This document shows positions 7,524-13,204 of a DNA stretch of 15,042 nucleotides, one piece after another. Numbering within the stretch: position 1 is the stretch's first letter; each line of letters begins with the position of its first letter. Source of the stretch: Minisyncoccota bacterium (lineage in GTDB: Bacteria; Patescibacteriota; Minisyncoccia; Minisyncoccales; Minisyncoccaceae); contig JAQTWS010000003.1 in the NCBI GenBank assembly GCA_028689175.1, forward strand, positions 1 to 15,042, given 5' to 3'. Under the pieces are notes generated by a model, which was not told the DNA's origin, made no database searches, and saw only the letters and a list, made by a program, of their open reading frames with translations. Both the position numbers and the translations under genes were made by a program.

Positions 7524-8338
7524 ATAAGCTCTTCTAAAATCTGCTCTACTGTTTCTTCTTTTTTAGAAATTAGCGCTCTTTCAAAATATGGTTTCTTTTG
7601 AATTTCATAAAAAATACCTAAAGGAATTTTTTGATCTATTTCCTCGTAATTCCATTCTCTTATTTTTTTTAAAGCTTCCTCTCTTGAATCCAAGTTATTA
7701 TCGGAAATTACGTATGTGTTTTTATTATATAATTCGGCGGTATTAAAAAATGAAACACAAGGATCTAAAACCTCTACAATAGAAAACCCTTTATGACTAA
7801 TAGCTCTTTTAATTATTTCTTCTAAATGTTTGATATTTCCGCTATAGCTTCTTGCAATAAAAGTTGCATTAGAAGCAAGCAAAAGCTCAAGCGGATTAAT
7901 TGGGCTTTCAGGAGATCCCATGGGGGTTGATTTTCCTTTAAAATTGTCGGGGGAAACTGCTGTAAATTGCCCTGTTGTTAAAGCAAATAATCTATTGTTA
8001 TGCAAAATAACGGTTATATCTGTATTTCTTTTTGCAGCATGAATTAAATGACTAATTCCCTCATCAAGAGAATCTCCATCTCCAGTAAATACAATCACCT
8101 TAAGTTCTGGATTCGCAAGCTTTATTCCCTCCGCTGCTGGGATAGATCTTCCGTGCAAAGAATAAAATGAGTTTACATTAATATAGTCTGCTAATTTAGC
8201 ATGGCATCCAATACCAGTAGTAATAACAATCTTACTTAAGTCCTCATCTTCAATTGCTTTTTTAAAAGCAGCCAAAATTCCAAAATTTCCGCAGCCAGGA
8301 CACCATGTATTTTTATAATTTGTATCTAGTTTATTCAT
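7520..8338 (-). CDS. 2-oxoacid:ferredoxin oxidoreductase, beta subunit (TPP and Fe-S)
   Basis: Thiamine-diphosphate subunit of an enzyme converting a 2-oxoacid plus CoA to acyl-CoA and CO2 while reducing ferredoxin. 272 residues. The TPP site is GDGD (86-89) with the paired Asn at 114-115. Four cysteines, Cys13 and Cys16 (WCPGCGN), Cys45 (GIGC) and Cys194 (LDPC), match the [4Fe-4S] ligands of the two-subunit archaeal-type enzymes. The loop after GQ reads FTAVSP, where many 2-oxoglutarate-type enzymes have a S-P-T-T run. I cannot tell pyruvate from 2-oxoglutarate or branched-chain substrates by eye. The ATG overlaps the alpha-subunit stop by 4 bases. Confidence 0.93.
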   Translation of the reverse strand: MNKLDTNYKNTWCPGCGNFGILAAFKKAIEDEDLSKIVITTGIGCHAKLADYINVNSFYSLHGRSIPAAEGIKLANPELKVIVFTGDGDSLDEGISHLIHAAKRNTDITVILHNNRLFALTTGQFTAVSPDNFKGKSTPMGSPESPINPLELLLASNATFIARSYSGNIKHLEEIIKRAISHKGFSIVEVLDPCVSFFNTAELYNKNTYVISDNNLDSREEALKKIREWNYEEIDQKIPLGIFYEIQKKPYFERALISKKEETVEQILEELI

Positions 8339-9978
8339 ATAATTTCTTTTAATAAATCTTCTATTTCTTCTTTTTGTATAACTCTTGAAGAATATTTTAA
8401 AATCAATTCATCTGCCTCTATTCCATTTTTAGACAAAAGAGAAGTCAATTGCCCTAATGCATTTTGTTCAACACAAATAACTTGAGAGGCGTCTTCTAAT
8501 TCCTTCATGACTTGAATGATTGGAAATGGTTCTAAAACAATAATTTGAATAACTTTTAAATCAAAATTTTCTGCTGCTTCAATCGAAGGACCAACGCTTG
8601 ATCCCCAAGTGATTAAAACATTTTTTGAATCTTTTTTTCCATACACTTTAATAGCATCTGCCATTAGGTCAACTTCTTCTTGCATTGCTTCAAACTTTCT
8701 CAACCTTTTTTCTTGCATTGCCATAATTTCTTCTTCTGACTCTTCGACGGTTAAGCCGAATTCATTATGCTCATAACTAGTTGCTTTAACAATTGCATCC
8801 CCTCCTGGAAAAGCTAATGGAGAAATACCATTATCGGTAATTTTATATCTTTTATAAGATCCTTCTTCGTTTGAAAGCAAGACCTCCTCCTTTTTAATTT
8901 CTTGATTTGTTTCCAAATTAAAAGTGCTTTCTGAAATTTCTTTATCGACTAGCAAGACTGCTGGTGTTTGATATTTCCATGCAAGATTTAAAATTCTTCC
9001 ACCCCATTCAAAACATTCGTCTGCATTTGAGGGAGCTATTGTAAATTTAACAATATCCCCGTGTCCAGCATTTAAGACAAAATTAAGATCTGCTTGTCCT
9101 GTATATGTCGGCACCCCTGTTGCAGGGCCAGCTCTTTGACTGTTAACAATAATAATCGGAAGCTCTGCAATAGCCGCAAAACTAACTCCCTCTGTCATTA
9201 AAGCAAATCCTCCGCCCGACGTTCCAACCATAGATCTTTTGCCAGCATAAGCTGATCCCAGTGCAGCTATGATAACAGATATCTCGTTTTCAAGTTGAAT
9301 AGTATTGACACCTAATTTGTGTCCTGCTAAAAAATGTAAAATGGAAGTAGCTGGAGTCATTGGATAAGCATAGTAAATATCAAGCCCAGCTTTTGCTGCA
9401 CCCAAGGCCAACGCTTCATTTCCTGTAATTAAAGGAAGTGGCTTATTATCTAATTTTTCTGCTTTTAGCCTTTCATCGACTTCGTTATAAATTCTTTCCG
9501 CTATTTTTAGATTTATATCAAAACCTTTTTTAAATTCTTTTTGAAAAGTATTTTTTAATAAATCAAAATCAACTCCTATAGTTTTAGCAAAGGCGGCGAT
9601 TATGGCAGTGTTTGCCATGATAGATGACCCCCCTTCTTCTTTAGCAATAGTCTCTGCATTAATTCCTAATCCTTTATCAAATTTAATCTCATCTGAATTA
9701 AAGATAACAATTCCGTCATCCTTTAAATTATTTAAATGTTTATCTAACGTCTTTTGATTTAATGCAAGTATAAAATTTAGTTCGTTACTTTGAGTAAAAA
9801 TCTTTTTATCTGATGCCCTGATTTTGGAAAAAGAATGACCACCCTTAATTAAAGATTCGTAATCATCGTATATAAAAATTCTATAGCCTAAATTGTTTAA
9901 AATTTTTGCAATTACAAGTCCAGCCTTTCTTGATCCTTGACCAGCTTGTCCTCCTACTAAAATCGTAAAATCTTTCAT
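8335..9978 (-). CDS. 2-oxoacid:ferredoxin oxidoreductase, fused gamma-alpha subunit
   Basis: Partner of the beta subunit at 7520-8338. 547 residues from the ATG at 9978. The gamma domain (about 1-175) opens with VGGQAGQGSRKAG (8-20), the start signature of the family. The alpha domain begins near 183 (ITGNEALALGAAKAG, 184-198), with YAYPMTPATS (203-212) as the variant of the YPITPS substrate loop and LENEISVIIAALGSAYAG (229-246) as the TPP-contact region. A C-terminal transketolase-like domain follows (about 450-547). The gamma-alpha fusion with no ferredoxin-like delta subunit is the layout of archaeal and some bacterial KorA-type enzymes. An in-frame ATG at 10041 would add 21 residues but lies in the loop of a terminator hairpin, and the family starts at the MKDFTILVGG site. 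First gene of the operon. Confidence 0.93.
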   Translation of the reverse strand: MKDFTILVGGQAGQGSRKAGLVIAKILNNLGYRIFIYDDYESLIKGGHSFSKIRASDKKIFTQSNELNFILALNQKTLDKHLNNLKDDGIVIFNSDEIKFDKGLGINAETIAKEEGGSSIMANTAIIAAFAKTIGVDFDLLKNTFQKEFKKGFDINLKIAERIYNEVDERLKAEKLDNKPLPLITGNEALALGAAKAGLDIYYAYPMTPATSILHFLAGHKLGVNTIQLENEISVIIAALGSAYAGKRSMVGTSGGGFALMTEGVSFAAIAELPIIIVNSQRAGPATGVPTYTGQADLNFVLNAGHGDIVKFTIAPSNADECFEWGGRILNLAWKYQTPAVLLVDKEISESTFNLETNQEIKKEEVLLSNEEGSYKRYKITDNGISPLAFPGGDAIVKATSYEHNEFGLTVEESEEEIMAMQEKRLRKFEAMQEEVDLMADAIKVYGKKDSKNVLITWGSSVGPSIEAAENFDLKVIQIIVLEPFPIIQVMKELEDASQVICVEQNALGQLTSLLSKNGIEADELILKYSSRVIQKEEIEDLLKEII

Positions 9979-9985
9979 ATTTTTA

Positions 9986-10034
9986 ATATTACTTATCTTA
10001 GATCTATTGTAATTAGAAAAAAATAAAAAAGCAA
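9986..10034 (-). promoter_or_regulatory. Promoter region of the porA-porB-yvcK-glmU operon (two candidates)
   Basis: Candidate A: TAATAT (9991-9986), 7 bases before the ATG at 9978, gives a leader of about 1 base but has no good -35. Candidate B: TTGCTT (10034-10029) and TACAAT (10011-10006), 17 bases apart, start near 9999 and give a leader of about 21 bases; its -35 overlaps the distal arm of the terminator hairpin. I cannot choose between them. Confidence 0.45.
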
Positions 10035-10051
10035 CCTCCATGTGCTTTTTT
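10025..10051 (-). terminator. Intrinsic terminator between the surface-protein unit and porA
   Basis: A perfect 9-bp stem, AAAAAAGCA (10025-10033) and TGCTTTTTT (10043-10051), encloses a 9-base loop. On the minus strand the stem is followed by further T-rich sequence interrupted by one A. It would stop transcripts coming from 11170. The A/T-symmetric arms make it potentially active in both directions. The stem is weak, with only two G-C pairs. Confidence 0.5.
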
Positions 10052-10084
10052 AAGTGCTAACTTATTTTTTATACAAAAATTATT

Positions 10085-10186
10085 TTAAATTCTTTCGTTT
10101 TTATTTTGTACTAACTTTTGATTTAGCCTTGCTTCATCGTTCTCGCATAGCAAAAAGTCGTAAGTAAAACTTTTTTCATTAAACAT
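10085..10186 (-). CDS. Possible small protein of 33 residues, unknown
   Basis: An open frame from ATG 10186 to TAA 10085 fills most of the gap between the surface-protein stop and the terminator. It starts 9 bases after that stop. The product MFNEKSFTYDFLLCENDEAR, continuing for 13 more residues, is strongly charged and has no membrane segment or signal peptide. There is no ribosome binding site, but no gene here has a convincing one except possibly that at 12694. It could be a real small protein in the surface-protein transcript, a leftover of a decayed gene, or a chance frame. I do not recognise a family. Confidence 0.25.
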   Translation of the reverse strand: MFNEKSFTYDFLLCENDEARLNQKLVQNKNERI

Positions 10187-10195
10187 TGCATTAAT

Positions 10196-11170
10196 TTAAT
10201 AACATCCTTTGTAGTCTACTAAAGTAAGCATGTAAGGAGTGTCAGCTGGCAACTCTGTATCCCAACAAGCTTCTCTCGCAGTATTAGACCATTCATGAGG
10301 GTATCTAATAACATCACTCGCCCAAGTACATATTGAAGTTGAGGTAGTTGACCATTCTTTATATTCATTCCACCCTACTGGACAAAAACATTCATCAGAT
10401 GGATGAGAAGCCCAAGAACTCCTACAATTGCCAGTCAATTTTCCGTATGGAAACTTGCACATCTTAACATTTCCTTCGACTGTTTCAACCGTTCCTCCGG
10501 CATTAGTACAATCTGTTTTTGAATGATTTAAGGCAAATAACATATCTGCTGGATCTGGTCCCGCACATATCACCATATCATTGAAATCAGCAATGCAGGG
10601 ATCGGGAATATAAACACCCCCACTATTCCAACCAGCTTGACATTCAGGAATATTATCTGGTCCAGCCCATTCGTAGGTTGTGCAACAAGGACCGTACAAT
10701 CCATTACATGTTTTAGGAAGCCAATGCCTCGCGATGGCTATCGTACCTACTGGGCATTTTGGAGTATAATTAGCATTATCTTTAACAAAATAAAGTTTTG
10801 CAGCCGGTGCATCTTCTATTAACGTTTGTCCCAATAACAAATCCACATAACCTTTTGTGACTACTGTACTAGACGAATCTGTATCTAATATTTCACCACC
10901 TGCCTGTATTTTTCCATCGATTAATAAATCTCCAGCCAATATGCTCTTAACCCCTCCTGCATCAATATAATAATTTTGGTTTTCTGCGTCTCTAAACATT
11001 GAAGCAGCGATTTCCCCGAATTTTTTCTGAGCATTTGTACTAGTATTTATTGGTTCCGTATAACCGCTTGGCATCGTGCCAGTTGGTTCAGACCAGCTGT
11101 ATACCATAAAAGATACAGCAAAGAATAATACTCCTGATAATGATAAGATTAGTAATTTTTCTTTATTCAT
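10196..11170 (-). CDS. Secreted cysteine-rich surface protein, Patescibacteria style
   Basis: Unrecognised function; predicted to be exported. 324 residues. Residues 7-24 form one hydrophobic segment after MNKEK, acting as signal peptide or anchor. Then comes WSEPTGTMPSGYTEPINTST (26-45), a pattern I associate with cell-surface proteins of Parcubacteria, followed by Gly/Ala/Asp-rich strands (about 70-110: AGGVKSILAG, DLLIDGKIQAGGE) resembling the short beta-repeat stalks of those proteins. From residue 139 to 323 there are 15 cysteines (including a Cys-Cys at 162-163 and C-F-C at 261-263) and many Trp, suggesting a disulfide-rich or metal-binding extracellular head. Hand counts give about 38-45% G+C, above the neighbouring genes. 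It is a single-gene unit with a good promoter and a tandem repeat upstream. Confidence 0.8.
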   Translation of the reverse strand: MNKEKLLILSLSGVLFFAVSFMVYSWSEPTGTMPSGYTEPINTSTNAQKKFGEIAASMFRDAENQNYYIDAGGVKSILAGDLLIDGKIQAGGEILDTDSSSTVVTKGYVDLLLGQTLIEDAPAAKLYFVKDNANYTPKCPVGTIAIARHWLPKTCNGLYGPCCTTYEWAGPDNIPECQAGWNSGGVYIPDPCIADFNDMVICAGPDPADMLFALNHSKTDCTNAGGTVETVEGNVKMCKFPYGKLTGNCRSSWASHPSDECFCPVGWNEYKEWSTTSTSICTWASDVIRYPHEWSNTAREACWDTELPADTPYMLTLVDYKGCY

Positions 11171-11184
11171 ATGGCTTATATTTT

Positions 11185-11205
11185 ATTGATTATTTCTTTA
11201 TCAAT
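11185..11205. promoter_or_regulatory. Inverted repeat in the surface-protein leader
   Basis: ATTGAT (11185-11190) and ATCAAT (11200-11205) form a 6-bp stem around a 9-base loop. It spans the predicted transcription start and the first bases of the only clear 5' leader in the window. It could be an operator or a weak mRNA hairpin. Confidence 0.3.
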
Positions 11206-11208
11206 TAA

Positions 11209-11237
11209 AATATACCACGCACATATATATAACGCAA
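11209..11237 (-). promoter_or_regulatory. Promoter of the surface-protein gene
   Basis: TTGCGT (11237-11232) and TATATT (11214-11209) are separated by 17 bases, and the -10 is extended by TGG. The predicted start is near 11202, about 32 bases before the ATG at 11170, making this the one unit with a real leader. No Shine-Dalgarno sequence is seen in that leader. Confidence 0.6.
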
Positions 11238-11238
11238 G

Positions 11239-11264
11239 TTGGTTTTTGGATTTGGTTTTTGGAT
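11239..11264. repeat. Two abutting perfect copies of a 13-bp repeat
   Basis: TTGGTTTTTGGAT occurs at 11239-11251 and again at 11252-11264, with no mismatch and no gap. It ends 2 bases upstream of the -35 hexamer of the surface-protein promoter, covering about -37 to -62 relative to its predicted start. This is the normal position for activator sites. Confidence 0.85.
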
Positions 11265-11318
11265 GTCCATAAAATTGACGATAAAAAATTTAAAATCCGT
11301 ATACCTTGATAGTTTTCT

Positions 11319-11948
11319 TCACTTTTCTCCATGCTCAACATATCCCCCATCTAATTTTTTATAGAGCATCTTTTTAAGTCCTGTCCACCAATCTGTAAAT
11401 CTGGTATTTTTCATTTCAGTAATAATTTCTTTTGCCGAATCGGTTTCTAAAGCTTTTTCAACATTATTTATCCAATCCATGGCAAGCTCGTTTCCTAAGT
11501 CATAATGCTCTTTTGCAGAAAAAGCTGATTCAAGCCAATCTGCATCTTTTGCAATAATTCCTTCCTTTGTATTTCTTCCTTCAAACTCATCAAAATATCT
11601 TAAAATGTCATTTCTCATCTTTTCTGGCAAATATTTGCTTTGTTCAGAAAAAGCTCTTTTTTCAGCTTCGCTACTATCAATATATCTTGACGCTACTTTA
11701 TGCAAGTCTCCTATTCTAGCTTCTCCATTATCATGAAAAATTAAAATACTTGCCACTTTTTCTGGACTTAAGTTCAAACCATGTTTTTCATTTTCCATAG
11801 TAGTTAAAATATATCCAACTTGAGAAGCTCTTAAAGCATGCTCTGCAACAGAGTTTAAATTATCGACTCCTATCATTTTAAATCCATTATGTTTTTCTCT
11901 TTTTAAAACTCCTATTTCAAAAATGTAATTTACGATATTTTTTATCAT
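11319..11948 (-). CDS. HD-domain phosphohydrolase, 5'-deoxynucleotidase YfbR/HDDC2-like
   Basis: Likely metal-dependent hydrolase of deoxynucleoside monophosphates in the cytoplasm (nucleotide pool control); the substrate is inferred from family. 209 residues from the ATG at 11948; a TTG at 11966 would add six residues and overlap the previous gene. The HD residues are His37 in SVAEHALRA (33-41), His72-Asp73 in IFHDNGEARIGDL (70-82), and the distal aspartate in KDADWLE (134-140). This spacing and the SVAEH opening are typical of the YfbR/HDDC2 branch. It lies 8 bases after the sanA-like stop, so the two form one transcript. No clear terminator follows. Confidence 0.8.
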   Translation of the reverse strand: MIKNIVNYIFEIGVLKREKHNGFKMIGVDNLNSVAEHALRASQVGYILTTMENEKHGLNLSPEKVASILIFHDNGEARIGDLHKVASRYIDSSEAEKRAFSEQSKYLPEKMRNDILRYFDEFEGRNTKEGIIAKDADWLESAFSAKEHYDLGNELAMDWINNVEKALETDSAKEIITEMKNTRFTDWWTGLKKMLYKKLDGGYVEHGEK

Positions 11949-11956
11949 ATTTTTAT

Positions 11957-12592
11957 TTAATCCCAAGTTTGTCTTCCATCTCCATAAATATTAATCTTAG
12001 GGCCTAAGAATTTTGGCAAAGATTTGAAACTAATATCAATGAAAGCTTTGACTCTCGCTAAGATTTCTCTCATATTGTTCCTTTCTTCACCTACATATTT
12101 ATGAAGATCCGCACTAAAGGCTTGGGTGTTAATGTTTAAGTTATGTGCAATATATAAAGCTCTAGGCAAATGAAAGCTTTGAGAAATAATAATAGCATTA
12201 TTTATTCCAAAAACTTCTTTTGCTCTATAAAGACTATCATATGTATCAAATCCTGCGTGATCTAAAAATATATCTTCTTCTTTAATATTATTACTCAATA
12301 AATAGCTTTTTGCAACATTAACCTCGTCATAGCTTTTTTTACCATGATCTCCACTGACTAAAATTTTTTTTACTTTCTTCTGCGCATACAATTCTATGGC
12401 TGAATCTAGTCTATCTTTAAAAATATCACTTACGCGGTCGTTATATACTCTTGCCCCCAAAACTAATGCTACTTGTGATTCTTCTAAATCACTAATATCC
12501 TTAATATCTCTTAAATACTCCAAAATCAAGAAATTAACCCCTAAGCAAATTAAAATTATAATTGATAAAAAGTATATGGTATATTTAATCAT
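11957..12592 (-). CDS. SanA/YdcF-like DUF218 membrane-anchored protein
   Basis: DUF218 proteins such as E. coli SanA affect envelope permeability; their chemistry is not settled. 211 residues from the ATG at 12592; a TTG at 12628 would add 12 residues but overlaps the -35 hexamer. One N-terminal membrane segment (about 4-26) is followed by the DUF218 fold: VALVLGARV (41-49), the DRLDSAIELY region, ILVSGDHG, then the D-x-A-G-F-D-T-Y-D-S motif and VSQ-like ISQSFHLPRALYIA. These motifs match SanA closely. First gene of a two-gene unit with the HD hydrolase; transcribed divergently from the zinc-ribbon gene. Confidence 0.8.
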   Translation of the reverse strand: MIKYTIYFLSIIILICLGVNFLILEYLRDIKDISDLEESQVALVLGARVYNDRVSDIFKDRLDSAIELYAQKKVKKILVSGDHGKKSYDEVNVAKSYLLSNNIKEEDIFLDHAGFDTYDSLYRAKEVFGINNAIIISQSFHLPRALYIAHNLNINTQAFSADLHKYVGEERNNMREILARVKAFIDISFKSLPKFLGPKINIYGDGRQTWD

Positions 12593-12600
12593 CGTTTTAA

Positions 12601-12628
12601 TTATTACTTTTATGAAAAATAAAATCAA
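12601..12628 (-). promoter_or_regulatory. Promoter of the sanA-like/HD unit, near-leaderless
   Basis: TTGATT (12628-12623) and TAATAA (12606-12601) are separated by 16 bases. The predicted start is at about 12594, leaving about 2 bases before the ATG at 12592. Confidence 0.5.
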
Positions 12629-12681
12629 GAATTTGAAAATTAATTAAAAAATGATAAAATATATTTGTACCTTTAACAAAT

Positions 12682-12687
12682 TATAAT
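12682..12687 (+). promoter_or_regulatory. -10 element for the zinc-ribbon gene, predicted leaderless
   Basis: A consensus TATAAT ends 6 bases before the ATG at 12694, so the predicted start is that A. No good -35 is seen. A competing reading is that GAGGG (12688-12692) is a ribosome binding site for the ATG at 12700 (7-base spacing), which would need a start further upstream. Confidence 0.5.
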
Positions 12688-12693
12688 GAGGGC

Positions 12694-13197
12694 ATGATAA
12701 TGATAGCAGAAAATTGCATTAGCAGACTAAAGAAATGCTTTAGATGCGGTAAAATAGGCACAAAAAATGATGCCTTAGAATTCAGTTTTTTATCTAACCA
12801 TGGCTTTGATGTAACGCTTGCAAAACAATCTTTCATCTGCCCCAAATGTGCAGAGGAAGAATGGAATGAAACATTCAAAAACCACGAAGCTAAAAATTTC
12901 TTAAGCAAAACAAATGGAAAAATAATTATTGATTGGAATAAATATTGGAAAATGATTTTTGAAGAGCCTGAAAGGCAAGCAATATTTAATAAAATTCTTT
13001 TTGATATAAATATGTTTTCTTTTAATAAAATGCATTATAAAATCTGCATCGGCAGCGAGCCTCTTATAAAAGGTTTATGCAATACTTTTTATTATGTAAA
13101 AAGTAGAAAGGATGCACTCGATTGCGCGAATGCTTTTCCCAAAAAAAACATTATAAGCATTAGAGGTTCAAATATACGGATTAAGGAAATAACTTAA
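12694..13197 (+). CDS. Unknown protein with an N-terminal four-cysteine zinc ribbon
   Basis: I do not recognise a family. 167 residues from ATG 12694 (165 if the start is 12700). Cys15/Cys18 (CFRCGK) and Cys49/Cys52 (CPKCAEEEW) look like the two knuckles of a zinc ribbon or rubredoxin-like fold with a 30-residue loop. The rest (about 60-167) is mixed helix/strand, rich in Lys, Asn, Phe and Trp, with no signal peptide or membrane segment. It is a single-gene unit between the divergent sanA-like gene and convergent glmS, whose stop is only 7 bases beyond its own. It could be a nucleic-acid-binding or regulatory protein, but nothing in the sequence fixes that. Confidence 0.75.
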   Translation: MIMIAENCISRLKKCFRCGKIGTKNDALEFSFLSNHGFDVTLAKQSFICPKCAEEEWNETFKNHEAKNFLSKTNGKIIIDWNKYWKMIFEEPERQAIFNKILFDINMFSFNKMHYKICIGSEPLIKGLCNTFYYVKSRKDALDCANAFPKKNIISIRGSNIRIKEIT

Positions 13198-13204
13198 TCT
13201 TTTT

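Noticed and set aside
9979..10041. A 21-residue N-terminal extension of the oxidoreductase alpha subunit from an ATG at 10041
   Set aside because: The extra ATG lies in the loop of the terminator hairpin and the stretch covers both promoter candidates; family proteins begin at the MKDFTILVGG site.
10152..10175. A hairpin (AAAAAGT/ACTTTTT arms) just after the surface-protein stop as its terminator
   Set aside because: The stem has a single G-C pair, and the better 9-bp hairpin with a T-rich tail at 10025-10051 explains termination; the arms also lie inside the possible small frame.
12593..12628. A TTG start giving the sanA-like protein 12 more residues
   Set aside because: The TTG overlaps the -35 hexamer TTGATT, and the ATG at 12592 already begins a complete membrane segment.
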